A stretch of 64,000 nucleotides of DNA from Salinimicrobium sp035607535 (GCF_035607535.1 NZ_JAYDZX010000017.1:124001-188000); one strand, 5' to 3'. Shown: positions 41,690-50,738, counted from the first letter of the stretch. Program-made: numbers and translations. Notes: generated from the sequence alone by a model not told the origin.

Positions 41690-43816
41690 ATGACAGCTTC
41701 AGAATATATATTTGCCCAAACACACCTTCCGCAGAGAAGTATAGAAAATACCCTCTCATTACTCCACGAGGACGCCAGTATTCCTTTTATTTCCCGCTAT
41801 CGCAAAGAAAGGACGGGAAATTTGGATGAAGTGCAGATTGCTAAGATTGCAAAACATAAAACTGAATTTGAGGAGCTGGAAAAGCGAAAAGCGAGTGTAT
41901 TAAAAGCTATAGCTGAACAGGACGCTCTTACCGGCGATTTGGAGGAAAAGATACGTAGTGCAAAAGATCTTGTTCAGCTGGAAGATCTTTACCTGCCCTA
42001 CAAAAAGAAACGGAAAACAAAGGCCGATGCCGCCCGGGAACTGGGACATGAGCCACTGGCAAAAATGCTGATGGCACAAAATTCCCCTGATATTGAAGCC
42101 GCTGCCAGGAGGTACGTAAGTAAAGACGTTAGCTCGATCGGAGAAGCACTTTCTGGCGCAAGAGACATTGCTGCAGAATGGATCAGCGAACACCAGGGGG
42201 TAAGGAAAAAGTTGCGCACCCTTTTTAAGCTGCATGGAAAAATTGTTTCAACTGTAGTCAAGAAAAAAGCAGAAGAGGAAGATGCTCAGAAATTCAAGTT
42301 CTTTTTTGAATGGGAGGAGCGACTTAGAAACATTCCCTCTCATCGTCTTCTGGCAATTTTACGGGCTCAGAATGAAGGTTATGTTCGTGTTAAGGTTGAG
42401 GTTGAAAAGGAGAAAGCCTTTGAACTTGCTGCAAGATATATTTTAAAAAATGAAGAGAGCTCAGGTACTTCCCACATAACAGAGGCCATGGAGGATGCAC
42501 TTAAGAGACTGCTTTTTCCTGCGCTTTCCAATGAAGCACTTGTTGCTGCAAAAGAAAAGGCCGATGAGGAGGCTATAAAAGTTTTTGCAGAAAACCTGAA
42601 GCAGTTACTTATTGCGCCCCCGTTGGGCAATAAACGAATTCTTGCGTGTGACCCCGGATTTAAATCGGGTTGTAAACTGGTGTGTCTAGATGAGAAAGGG
42701 GATTTGCAGCACAATGAGACCATTTATCCTCACCCGCCGCAAAGGGAGGTGGCTATGGCCGCAAAAAAGGTAAAATCTCTTGTCAATGCCTATAATATTG
42801 AAGCCATAGCAATTGGCAACGGAACAGCTTCTCGTGAAACTGAATTCTTTATTAAAAACATTCGTTTTGACAGGGATGTGCAGGTGTTCGTGGTCAACGA
42901 GGCCGGAGCTTCGGTTTATTCGGCTTCAAAAATTGCCAGGGATGAATTTCCCAATTATGATGTCACAGTGCGCGGGGCAATTTCCATTGGCCGCCGATTG
43001 GCCGATCCGCTTGCTGAACTGGTGAAGATTGATCCCAAATCCATTGGAGTGGGGCAGTATCAGCACGATGTAGATCAATCTAAGCTCAAGGCCGAACTGG
43101 ATAGGGTAGTGGAGAGTTGTGTGAATGGAATTGGAGTTAACCTGAATACCGCGAGTGCTGCCTTGCTGAGCTATGTCTCCGGAATTGGTCCTGCTTTAGC
43201 CGAAAATATAGTGAACTACAGAAGTGAGAACGGGGAGTTTTCTTCGCGGAAGGAGCTGCTGAAAGTCCCGCGACTGGGAGCCAAAGCCTTTGAACAATCT
43301 GCAGGATTCCTTAGAGTGCCTGCTTCTGAAAATCCGCTGGACAATTCGGCCGTTCATCCTGAAAGTTATTCTATAGTAGAAAAAATGGCTGCAGACCTAC
43401 AAGTTCCTTTGAAGGACCTGGTTGGGAATAAGGAGCTGGTGTCAAAAATATCTCCTGAAAATTACATTTTTGACACTGTAGGTTTACCTACTATTAAAGA
43501 CATCCTGGGCGAGCTGGAAAAACCCGGAGTGGATCCAAGAAAATCGGCTAAAGTCTTTGAATTCGATCCCAAAGTAAAAACCATTAAAGACCTTCAGCCC
43601 GGAATGAAGCTGCCGGGGATCGTGAATAATATTACCAACTTCGGTTGCTTTGTAGACATCGGTATTAAAGAAAGCGGACTCGTCCACATCTCCAAACTGA
43701 AAAATGAGTTCGTGAGCGATGTGAATTCTGTGGTGAAATTGCACCAGCACGTACAGGTAGCTGTAATGGAGGTGGATGAGGCGAGGAAGAGGATACAATT
43801 GTCGATGATCGACTAA
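41690..43816 (+). CDS. tex: Tex, RNA-binding S1-domain transcription accessory protein
   Basis: Cytoplasmic nucleic-acid-binding protein related to eukaryotic Spt6, thought to act in transcription. Domains in order in the 708 residues: an N-terminal helical region with FISRYRKERTGNLDEVQI; the YqgF/RNase H-like core with LACDPGFKSGCKLVCLD and AIGNGTASRETE; a helix-hairpin-helix region GIGVNLNTASAALLSYVSGIG... (shown in part: ALLSYVSGIGPALAENIV); and a C-terminal S1 domain GMKLPGIVNNITNFGCFVDIG. The length is slightly short of the 770 or so of proteobacterial Tex. The gene appears monocistronic; a 405-base non-coding stretch follows it. Confidence 0.97.
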   Translation: MTASEYIFAQTHLPQRSIENTLSLLHEDASIPFISRYRKERTGNLDEVQIAKIAKHKTEFEELEKRKASVLKAIAEQDALTGDLEEKIRSAKDLVQLEDLYLPYKKKRKTKADAARELGHEPLAKMLMAQNSPDIEAAARRYVSKDVSSIGEALSGARDIAAEWISEHQGVRKKLRTLFKLHGKIVSTVVKKKAEEEDAQKFKFFFEWEERLRNIPSHRLLAILRAQNEGYVRVKVEVEKEKAFELAARYILKNEESSGTSHITEAMEDALKRLLFPALSNEALVAAKEKADEEAIKVFAENLKQLLIAPPLGNKRILACDPGFKSGCKLVCLDEKGDLQHNETIYPHPPQREVAMAAKKVKSLVNAYNIEAIAIGNGTASRETEFFIKNIRFDRDVQVFVVNEAGASVYSASKIARDEFPNYDVTVRGAISIGRRLADPLAELVKIDPKSIGVGQYQHDVDQSKLKAELDRVVESCVNGIGVNLNTASAALLSYVSGIGPALAENIVNYRSENGEFSSRKELLKVPRLGAKAFEQSAGFLRVPASENPLDNSAVHPESYSIVEKMAADLQVPLKDLVGNKELVSKISPENYIFDTVGLPTIKDILGELEKPGVDPRKSAKVFEFDPKVKTIKDLQPGMKLPGIVNNITNFGCFVDIGIKESGLVHISKLKNEFVSDVNSVVKLHQHVQVAVMEVDEARKRIQLSMID

Positions 43817-44221
43817 TTGAAGTTAGATTTTAGAAGGACGAGGTTAGAAGGAAGTAGCCAGTGCTCGGTGCTCAGTGATCAGTGGGTTCGAGGAAATGAA
43901 CGCTGTAACCACTCCAACAGGCAACTTTAAACGTATATGTCCCGACCTGCAAATACAACAGGAAAAGGACGGCAGATATGCAGTGACGGATGTTTGATCT
44001 TTGAAGTGCAAAGTTAGAAGAAGTGGTCCTGGTTGCCCAGTGGTCAGTTGTTTTTGAAGAAAAAAACGCATAACCGGCTAACGTGCAACTTTTAAGGCTA
44101 TTTGCTACCCGCAACCTGCAACATTTATGAATCCATTTTTGAAACAGGCAACCGGGCTACAGGCAACCGGTAACCGGACTGTGTCAAATGCTAACGGCCA
44201 AAAGTCAAAAGCTTCTCCAAA
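43817..44221. repeat. Non-coding stretch of degenerate short repeats
   Basis: No gene. Several short units recur in diverged form: GTTAGAAG near 43850 and 44012, CAGTG(A/G)TCAGT near 43873 and 44038, and CAGGCAACCGG exactly at 44145-44155 and 44160-44170, followed by TAACCGG. Unit length and spacing are irregular, unlike a CRISPR. It looks like decayed tandem repetition between the tex and ypdA-like 3' ends. Confidence 0.55.
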
Positions 44222-45208
44222 CTACGAACTCCCAACTATATCACTAACTATCATTTTGGCATGCACCCGCGAGTTCTCAATGAACCACTTATGTGTTTCG
44301 GTACCGCCGCAGATGACTCCGGCGAGGTAGATGCCTTTTATGTTGGTTTCCATGGTTTCGGGATCGTATTGAGGGATCCTTCTGCCGTCGTCTGAAAGTT
44401 TGATGCCCATGCTCTTCAGAAATTCAAAATTCGGGCGGTAACCGGTGAGGAGAAGCACCCAGTCGTTTTCCAGGCTTTGATCCCCTTCTTTGGACGAGAT
44501 GATCACTTCGTGCTCTTTAATTTCTTTTATTTTGGCATTAAAAACGGCTTTTATGCTGCCTTCGTCGATACGGTTGTCGATATCTGGTTTGACCCAGTAT
44601 TTTACTCGCTCTCCTATGGCAGGACCGCGCACAACCATGGTGACGTCTCCGCCTTTGCGGTAGATCTCTAAAGCCGCATCTACAGCCGAATTACTTGCGC
44701 CTACTACAATGGTCTTCTGCGTTGCATAAAAATGTGGATCATTGTAATAATGTGCCACCTTTGGCAGTTCTTCTCCCGGAACATTGATGTAATTAGGGAT
44801 ATCATAAAAACCTGTGGCAATAATGACATTTTTGGAGGTATAGGAATTCCTGGAGGTAGTGATCTTATGCTGATTTTCTCCTTCAGTTTTTATTTTCTCT
44901 ACCTTCTCAAAAAGCTGAATATTCAAATGGTTGGAGGTGACTATGCGCCGGTAATATTCGAGAGCTTCTTGCTTGTGTGGCTTAGGATTGGTGCTGATGA
45001 AGGGGATCTCATCCAACTCCAGTTTTTCGGAAGTTGAAAAGAAGGTCATGTTCGCCGGATAATTGTAAAGAGAATTCACCAGCGTTCCCTTCTCTAAAAT
45101 GAGGTATGTAAGGTCATGCTTTTTTGCCTCCAGGGCGCAGGCGATGCCAATAGGTCCGCCGCCCACGATTATGAGATCGTATGGTTGTTGCCTGTTATTT
45201 GTTGACAA
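44222..45208 (-). CDS. YpdA-like FAD/NAD(P)-dependent oxidoreductase (putative bacillithiol disulfide reductase)
   Basis: Flavoprotein of 328 residues with two dinucleotide-binding folds: DLIIVGGGPIGIACALEAK at the N-terminus for FAD, and TIVVGASNSAVDAALEIYRKG near residue 165 for NAD(P)H. The closing AGVICGGTETHKWFIENSRVHA is typical of YpdA/Bdr proteins. The CxxC redox pair of thioredoxin reductases is absent. YpdA proteins reduce bacillithiol disulfide in Firmicutes, and bacillithiol also occurs in Bacteroidetes, so that is the likely role. The start overlaps the end of rpe by 14 bases, so the two are cotranscribed with rpe first. Confidence 0.85.
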   Translation of the reverse strand: MSTNNRQQPYDLIIVGGGPIGIACALEAKKHDLTYLILEKGTLVNSLYNYPANMTFFSTSEKLELDEIPFISTNPKPHKQEALEYYRRIVTSNHLNIQLFEKVEKIKTEGENQHKITTSRNSYTSKNVIIATGFYDIPNYINVPGEELPKVAHYYNDPHFYATQKTIVVGASNSAVDAALEIYRKGGDVTMVVRGPAIGERVKYWVKPDIDNRIDEGSIKAVFNAKIKEIKEHEVIISSKEGDQSLENDWVLLLTGYRPNFEFLKSMGIKLSDDGRRIPQYDPETMETNIKGIYLAGVICGGTETHKWFIENSRVHAKMIVSDIVGSS

Positions 45209-45857
45209 GAGCTTTTAGTTCTTTAATGGTTTGAGTAGGATCTTCAGCTTTAAAGACAAAACTTCCGGCTACCAGCACATCTGCCCCGGCTTCAACCAGT
45301 CGAGCAGCATTTTTGTCGGTCACTCCGCCGTCAACTTCAATAAGAGTGGATGCATTGTTGCGCTGAATTATATCCTTCAGTTTTTTCACTTTGTTGAAAG
45401 TGTTTTCTATGAAGGTTTGTCCGCCAAAGCCTGGATTTACACTCATTAGACATACCAGGTCGATATCGTTAATGACATCTTCAAGAAGATCTACAGAAGT
45501 ATGGGGGTTAATAGCTACCCCGGCTTTCATGCCTTCAGCTTTAATAGCCTGAAGGCTGCGGTGAAGGTGCGTGCAGGCTTCGTAATGTACAGAAAGGTTG
45601 GTAGCTCCCAGGGCAGCAAATTCTTTGATATACCTATCAGGATCTACGATCATTAGGTGAACATCAATAGTTTTTTTTGCATGTTTGTTTATAGCTTCCA
45701 GAACGGGCATTCCGTAAGAGATATTCGGAACAAAAACTCCGTCCATAATATCTATATGAAACCAATCGGCTTCGCTATTGTTGATCATCTCCAGATCACG
45801 CTGCAAATTGCCAAAGTCGGCAGCTAATACAGAAGGGGCTATAAGTCTGTTTTTCAT
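45195..45857 (-). CDS. rpe: Ribulose-phosphate 3-epimerase
   Basis: Interconverts ribulose 5-phosphate and xylulose 5-phosphate in the pentose phosphate pathway, so it handles the product of the xylose genes upstream, though it is not part of that locus. The 220-residue TIM barrel shows APSVLAADFGNLQRD, WFHIDIMDGVFVPNIS with metal ligands, VHLMIVDPDRYI, MSVNPGFGGQTFIE, EVDGGVTDKNA and VAGSFVF. A TACTTTTG box lies about 20 bases before the start on the - strand. The gene is complete and first in a two-gene unit with the YpdA-like gene. Confidence 0.97.
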   Translation of the reverse strand: MKNRLIAPSVLAADFGNLQRDLEMINNSEADWFHIDIMDGVFVPNISYGMPVLEAINKHAKKTIDVHLMIVDPDRYIKEFAALGATNLSVHYEACTHLHRSLQAIKAEGMKAGVAINPHTSVDLLEDVINDIDLVCLMSVNPGFGGQTFIENTFNKVKKLKDIIQRNNASTLIEVDGGVTDKNAARLVEAGADVLVAGSFVFKAEDPTQTIKELKALVNK

Positions 45858-45978
45858 GAAATTCTTTCTAGTTCTGCAAAAGTAACAAGAAATAAACTAA
45901 AAGAGTTGATTGGGCGTGGGTGAATTCCTGTAGGAAGATTTTTGTATATTTAGAATAGATCAACCAAAAAATGAAACT

Positions 45979-46107
45979 ATGGAAGTAGAAGAAAAAAGCA
46001 ATAAGAGTAACTACGGAAAAATGGGCTGTTTTGTTGCTGTCCTTATTCTCATCTTGATAATTATCCTAATAGCAACAGGAGTCATTAATTATCCCTGGGA
46101 GCATTAA
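45979..46107 (+). CDS. Small single-pass membrane protein, 42 residues, unknown
   Basis: Found by eye in the gap between rpe and rpoD. An ATG at 45971 is out of frame and stops after five codons; the one at 45979 gives 42 residues. The head MEVEEKSNKSNYGKMG is charged, then a hydrophobic helix of about 20 residues follows (CFVAVLILILIIILIATGV), and the tail is INYPWEH. The helix is very rich in Ile and Leu, and the frame ends cleanly before the rpoD terminator. No family was recognised. Such small tail-bearing proteins are often missed by annotation, and expression is not proven. Confidence 0.6.
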   Translation: MEVEEKSNKSNYGKMGCFVAVLILILIIILIATGVINYPWEH

Positions 46108-46166
46108 GGGAGCCAGGAAATTTTTAATTGAGGAGTTGACCTTTACAGTCAAACCTATTTATACCC

Positions 46167-46200
46167 AAAAAAAGTGAACCCCGGTAATCAGCCGGGGTTC
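46167..46200 (-). terminator. Terminator of rpoD
   Basis: Perfect 9-bp stem GAACCCCGG / CCGGGGTTC with a 7-base loop. On the - strand it is followed by ACTTTTTTT. It lies 56 bases after the rpoD stop codon. Confidence 0.92.
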
Positions 46201-46255
46201 TTCATCAATCAATCAAAAAACGAACAGTAATCAACTGTTGCTTCGTTACCGGGTA

Positions 46256-47119
46256 TTAACCCAGGTATGTTTTCAAGATCTTGCTTCTGGAGGTGTGTTT
46301 TAACCTTCTAATAGCTTTTTCTTTAATTTGTCTTACTCTTTCTCTTGTTAGATCAAAAGTCTCGCCAATTTCTTCAAGAGTCATAGGATGTTGGTCTCCC
46401 AGGCCGAAATAAAGGCGAATTACATCGGCTTCTCTGGGAGTAAGCGTCTCAAGAGCACGCTCGATCTCAGTGCGAAGGGATTCGTGTAAAAGTTCTTTAT
46501 CCGGGTTTGGAGATTCTCCTGAACGCAATACATCATAAAGGTTTGAATCCTCACCTTCTACCAGCGGCGCATCCATGGATACGTGACGGCCGGAATTCTT
46601 CATGGATTCCTTTACGTCATTAATGGTCATATCCAATTCCTTTGCAATTTCCTCTGCACTTGGCGGACGCTCATGTGATTGTTCAAGAAAAGCAAAAGTT
46701 TTGTTGATCTTATTTATCGAACCGATCTTGTTCAACGGCAGTCGTACAATACGCGACTGCTCTGCCAAAGCCTGTAGTATAGACTGGCGAATCCACCAAA
46801 CGGCATAGGATATGAATTTGAAACCACGGGTCTCATCAAATCGTTTGGCAGCTTTAATTAATCCTAAATTTCCCTCATTTATAAGGTCGGGAAGGGTTAG
46901 CCCCTGGTTTTGATATTGTTTTGCCACAGATACCACAAAACGAAGGTTCGCCTTTGTTAGTTTCTCCAGAGCACGGTCATCACCCGCTTTAATTCGTTGT
47001 GCCAACTCCACCTCTTCATCTGCGGTGATCAGGTCAACTTTACCTATTTCTTGCAAATACTTATCCAGCGAAGCAGTTTCACGATTCGTTACCTGCTTCG
47101 TAATCTTAAGTTGTCTCAT
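46256..47119 (-). CDS. rpoD: Primary sigma-70 factor of Bacteroidetes type
   Basis: Directs RNA polymerase to housekeeping promoters, here with the TAnnTTTG box. At 287 residues it lacks region 1.1 and the long non-conserved region of E. coli RpoD, as usual in Bacteroidetes. Region 1.2 is DKYLQEIGKVDLITADEE, and region 2 spans LRFVVSVAKQYQNQG to RGFKFISYAVWWIRQSILQA. Region 3 includes RPPSAEEIAKELDM. Region 4 ends MTLEEIGETFDLTRERVRQI, the -33-binding helix-turn-helix. Seven bases before the ATG lies AAGGAG, a full Shine-Dalgarno sequence, which is exceptional in this window. A good terminator follows the gene. Confidence 0.97.
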   Translation of the reverse strand: MRQLKITKQVTNRETASLDKYLQEIGKVDLITADEEVELAQRIKAGDDRALEKLTKANLRFVVSVAKQYQNQGLTLPDLINEGNLGLIKAAKRFDETRGFKFISYAVWWIRQSILQALAEQSRIVRLPLNKIGSINKINKTFAFLEQSHERPPSAEEIAKELDMTINDVKESMKNSGRHVSMDAPLVEGEDSNLYDVLRSGESPNPDKELLHESLRTEIERALETLTPREADVIRLYFGLGDQHPMTLEEIGETFDLTRERVRQIKEKAIRRLKHTSRSKILKTYLG

Positions 47120-47126
47120 CTATCGT

Positions 47127-47132
47127 CTCCTT
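47127..47132 (-). promoter_or_regulatory. Strong Shine-Dalgarno sequence of rpoD
   Basis: AAGGAG seven bases before the ATG. No comparable sequence was seen before the other start codons inspected, in keeping with Bacteroidetes generally not using Shine-Dalgarno pairing. Confidence 0.7.
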
Positions 47133-47196
47133 GGATTTTAATTAGAATAACTCTTGTAATAGTTATACGTAAGAAGGGTTGGAAATGTTACAAGAA

Positions 47197-48267
47197 TTAA
47201 AGATAATGAAAAATTTTTTTCCTGCGAGGTTTTTTAACCGGTTTTCCCCGCTTCCAGACCAAGAAGCCTGTAACCGATAAAAAGGGTCCCGTGAGGCCTG
47301 TAATGCAGTAGAGTAGTTTGGTCCAAATTCCGCCATACTGCCCAAAGTGCAGGGGGATTAAGGTGCTGGAAAGTTTCGTTTGAAGATCGGCTTCCTGAAT
47401 TCTGGTAACACCTGTAATTTCCCCCGAATTGAAATTCGCGCTTATTTTGTTGTAGAACTCGGAATAGTAAAATGGATCATCATCAAAAAGGCCATAGACA
47501 ATAAGATGTCCTTCCGGATTAAGAGGTAGTCTTACATAGGTCGGAGAAAATTCCGGATACTCATGCCGTATTTCCTCCAATAAATTCTTTACCGGGGCTT
47601 TAACAACCGGAGTTTTGGGAGCAGCCGGGGGATTTAATCCCGCAGCAGCTACAGTCCAGGAAAGAAAAACTCCTGTCACCACCAGTACCAGGTTGAAGAG
47701 CAAAGCCCAGGTGCCAACTATACGGTGCAGGGAAGAGTAAAAAGTCCGTTTTGATTTGTGCAAAACAGGGGTTCTAAAAGTGAAGGTTTTGATAATGCTT
47801 TTCCTGTAGAGGTAAATTCCTGTTAAGAGGGAAAAGAGAAAAAGTACTCCGATAATAAATACCAGGATCCTTCCCGCAGGACCGACCTGGAACGAGTAGT
47901 GAAACTTCAAAAGCCATCTGGTGAAGGTGGTAAGTTCATTTATTTCTTTAATGATCTCTCCTGTGGAAGGGTGTACAAAGACAAACAGTCTTTCTGTGGG
48001 TTTTCTAAGGTTGAAGATCAAGGCTTCATTTTCCTCAAAATGCATCAGCCTTGTATCCCAATGAGGATATTTCTCCTGAATGGTAGAGACTCCAAGGTCA
48101 ATATTCAGTCCCTTGTAATCTTCAACTTCAGTATATTCCTGCCACTGGAAATCTTCAATATCATGTTGAAATACCAAAATGGCTCCAGACACTCCCATTA
48201 ATATCAGGAAAAGACCTGCTATGAGGCCTGCATAAGAGTGATATTTAAGGATCTTTCTGTTTTTCAT
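47197..48267 (-). CDS. PepSY-associated transmembrane protein
   Basis: Inner-membrane protein of 356 residues, often found beside siderophore or haem receptors and thought to help reductive iron uptake. TM1 is near the N-terminus (YAGLIAGLFLILMGVSGAIL), preceded by KYHSYAG. Two more helices occur near residues 130-150 and 185-210, and a fourth is near the C-terminus, followed by a very basic tail (KRGKPVKKPRRKK). PepSY-like periplasmic parts lie between helices, and the conserved HRIVGTWALLFNL histidine is present. The adjacent gene encodes a TonB-dependent receptor, read first on the same strand. A terminator-like hairpin ends 3 bases before this start codon, so expression may be attenuated. 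Confidence 0.88.
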   Translation of the reverse strand: MKNRKILKYHSYAGLIAGLFLILMGVSGAILVFQHDIEDFQWQEYTEVEDYKGLNIDLGVSTIQEKYPHWDTRLMHFEENEALIFNLRKPTERLFVFVHPSTGEIIKEINELTTFTRWLLKFHYSFQVGPAGRILVFIIGVLFLFSLLTGIYLYRKSIIKTFTFRTPVLHKSKRTFYSSLHRIVGTWALLFNLVLVVTGVFLSWTVAAAGLNPPAAPKTPVVKAPVKNLLEEIRHEYPEFSPTYVRLPLNPEGHLIVYGLFDDDPFYYSEFYNKISANFNSGEITGVTRIQEADLQTKLSSTLIPLHFGQYGGIWTKLLYCITGLTGPFLSVTGFLVWKRGKPVKKPRRKKIFHYL

Positions 48268-48269
48268 AG

Positions 48270-48302
48270 AAAAAGGCAGCTATGGTAGAGCCCATAGCTG
48301 CC
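48270..48302 (-). terminator. Terminator-like hairpin between the TonB receptor and the PepSY gene
   Basis: Perfect 11-bp stem GGCAGCTATGG / CCATAGCTGCC, 6-base loop, then TTTTT on the - strand. It ends 3 bases before the PepSY ATG. It may stop most receptor transcripts or hide the PepSY start. Confidence 0.8.
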
Positions 48303-48311
48303 GTTGTTTTG

Positions 48312-50654
48312 TTACAGGTTAACCTTTAGCGATAGGTTTAGCCGGGTTCCGTTGCCTTTGATATAATTATCCGGTCTTGCATCCCATTGTGAAATTGGAA
48401 GGTAATAATCTTCATTAAGAAGGTTTTGCACTCCCAGGCTCAAAAGGGTATTAGCAGACATGTTGTAGGTAGTGGTAAGATTGACAAGATTTATAGCATC
48501 TACAGGACCCTGACCATAGACATAAGTTCCATTTGGTCTCGGATCAAATCTGTCCCTGTCTCCACTATAAATATGTGCAAGGCGTACATTTACTTTACTC
48601 AAGACATTGTAATTAATGTAAGAGGCGATCTTCATAGGCGGAATTCTGTCGCCATTCATCCAAAGATCATAGTCACCATTATCTTCTGAATCCAGCTTTC
48701 CTTCTATATATGAAATTGAAGTGCCAAAAGTGAGATTTTGGGACAATCTTGTGTCTAAAGCTGCTTCAAAGCCGTAAACCTTTTCAGGCTGACGGGCTAT
48801 CTGAAATATTCCGTCTACTTCGCGGTAGGTTGCTCCCAGTTCTGAAGTACTTATGAAATAAGCTCCGCTAAGAGATGTGTTTCCGAAATTGCTGTTGAAC
48901 CCGACTTCATAGTTATTGGCGATAACAGCTTCCGAAGAGATCTGGCCCACGGTATTTTCTGTTGCGCTTCTCAACGTACGGCCAAGATCGGCGATGGAGA
49001 AACTTTGGGAGAAGCTTACAAATGGTTGAAGATATTTCCAACCGTTATACCTCAAACCGGCGTTGAAGGTGGTGGCGTCGTACTTGAGCTCTCCTCCTTC
49101 AACAGAGACATTTCCTTGCGGAGTTCCCCCGTTGGGCATTATGAAAATGGTAGTATAGTCTGGTATGTCAATGTTGATGTTCTCAAAACGAATTCCGGCC
49201 TTTAGGACAAAGTCGCGGTAAAGGGTCTTCAGCTGGGCGTAAGGAGCGAAATTCTTCATGTCAACTTCCGGAACCCAGAGTCTGCCATCCACAAGATGCT
49301 GAGAGGTAACGTCGTTGAGTATATCAATTCCGTAGAGAATATCTCCGGAAATGTCTCCTCCAAATGCATAGGGAGTTCTAAAATTAGCACGTATTCCTTT
49401 TTTATCAGATTCGATCATTGACTGCCCACCTTCATAACCTGTTTCACTGTTGAAGAAGAAAGGAGAGTAGCCATAAACCGTCTTGAAATCCTGAAAATAA
49501 AGGTTGGCATTAAAATCTGTATCTCCAAAAAGATCAAATGAATTATAAGTAAACTGCCCGTTATGGTTGTAACGGTTTCCCTGGTCCACACCTAATTCCT
49601 CACCAATGACGCCAATTGCAGGGCGTTCCCCATAAACTCCGGGCTGGTTGATATACTCTGTGTCCTGATTGCTGCTGAAATAGTTGTACATGAATTCAAC
49701 AGAATTATTGTGGTCAATTTCATAGTTGAGCTTTCCGAAGAAATTGTACTGATTTGTTTCTCCAAGGCCATAAGAAGGTGAGACCACTTCGCCATTAGCA
49801 TCTCTAAAGATCCCGGTTTGGCCGAAACTCGCATTTGCCACGTAGCCCAGCTTATTCACCTGTCCCGAGAAAGTTTGTGATAATTTGGAACTAAGGGTGT
49901 GCTCGGTATTTACAAGTGAAATTCCGCTGCTAAGTTCTGTGGTGCTTTCAAGTTCTTTGTAGGCCTTTGGGGTTTTAGTGATGTAGTTGATAATCCCTCC
50001 ATCTGCCCCGTTACCGTATATAGCAGTTGCACCTTTAATGATCTCAATTCTTTCTATGACATTTGGATCGATGGTATTAACATCTCTGCTTCCGTTGCGC
50101 AGAGGGGTAGACTGTGGAATTCCGTCGATAAGGATAAGCATCTTCCTTCCTCTAAGGGTTTGTCCTGTGCTACTGGTTTGGCTCGTGCTTAAAGCCAGTC
50201 CCGGCACTTCATTCATGACATCGGCAATGGAATTACTGGTAAGGCTAAATCTCTCGATTTCACGGGAGTTGAGGACAGAAACAGAGGAAGGTACTTCATC
50301 TAAAGTTTCGGTCCTTCTGTTGGTAGTTATTATTATTTCTTCAAGATCCTTGAGCTCTTGTTCCATGACAATGTTCAGGATTTTGTTTTCTCCGGCCGCC
50401 AGGCTAAACTTTCGGGTAGTAGGAACATATCCTGGTGCTGTTACTAAAAGGGTATAGTTTCCGGCAGTCAATGACGAAAAACTGTAGGTGCCATCTGCAC
50501 CTGCTGTAGTGGTTATGTCTGATTGTTGAAAGCTGAGAGCTGCGTACGGCACCTCTTCACTCTGGGGTCCTGTAATCTTGCCCGTGAGTGTAGCAGTTTG
50601 TGCAGTTGCCAGCAAACTGAAGAACATAAAACTGAGAAGGGGTAGAAATCTCAT
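48312..50654 (-). CDS. TonB-dependent receptor, siderophore type
   Basis: Outer-membrane importer, probably for a ferric siderophore. The 780 residues start with a signal peptide ending ATAQ and a carboxypeptidase-like domain (TLTGKITGPQSEEVPYAAL). A TonB-box-like DLEEIIITTNRRTETLDEVP leads into the plug, with LILIDGIPQSTPLRNGSRD and ERIEIIKGATAIYGNGADGG. A barrel of about 22 strands ends in LNLSLKVNL. It differs from SusC in lacking the SusC plug signature and a SusD partner. A PepSY gene follows. The promoter has an exact TTTG - 19 bases - TACATTTG pair, and palindromes around it suggest metal-dependent control, but the regulator is not identified. Confidence 0.93.
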   Translation of the reverse strand: MRFLPLLSFMFFSLLATAQTATLTGKITGPQSEEVPYAALSFQQSDITTTAGADGTYSFSSLTAGNYTLLVTAPGYVPTTRKFSLAAGENKILNIVMEQELKDLEEIIITTNRRTETLDEVPSSVSVLNSREIERFSLTSNSIADVMNEVPGLALSTSQTSSTGQTLRGRKMLILIDGIPQSTPLRNGSRDVNTIDPNVIERIEIIKGATAIYGNGADGGIINYITKTPKAYKELESTTELSSGISLVNTEHTLSSKLSQTFSGQVNKLGYVANASFGQTGIFRDANGEVVSPSYGLGETNQYNFFGKLNYEIDHNNSVEFMYNYFSSNQDTEYINQPGVYGERPAIGVIGEELGVDQGNRYNHNGQFTYNSFDLFGDTDFNANLYFQDFKTVYGYSPFFFNSETGYEGGQSMIESDKKGIRANFRTPYAFGGDISGDILYGIDILNDVTSQHLVDGRLWVPEVDMKNFAPYAQLKTLYRDFVLKAGIRFENINIDIPDYTTIFIMPNGGTPQGNVSVEGGELKYDATTFNAGLRYNGWKYLQPFVSFSQSFSIADLGRTLRSATENTVGQISSEAVIANNYEVGFNSNFGNTSLSGAYFISTSELGATYREVDGIFQIARQPEKVYGFEAALDTRLSQNLTFGTSISYIEGKLDSEDNGDYDLWMNGDRIPPMKIASYINYNVLSKVNVRLAHIYSGDRDRFDPRPNGTYVYGQGPVDAINLVNLTTTYNMSANTLLSLGVQNLLNEDYYLPISQWDARPDNYIKGNGTRLNLSLKVNL

Positions 50655-50688
50655 CGTATTTTTATTTGGATTGATTATAAATTGAAGA

Positions 50689-50719
50689 CAAATGTAGAAT
50701 CAATCTAAATAAAAACAAA
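50689..50719 (-). promoter_or_regulatory. Promoter of the TonB-dependent receptor
   Basis: Read on the - strand: TTTG, 19 bases, TACATTTG, an exact Bacteroidetes consensus, 35 bases upstream of the start. The spacer and -7 box hold TAGATTGATTCTA, a short dyad. Confidence 0.75.
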
Positions 50720-50738
50720 GCAAGAAGAGGGAATAATT

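Noticed and set aside
43817..44221. Possible CRISPR array
   Set aside because: Repeat units are short, irregular and diverged, with no equal spacers and no cas genes nearby.
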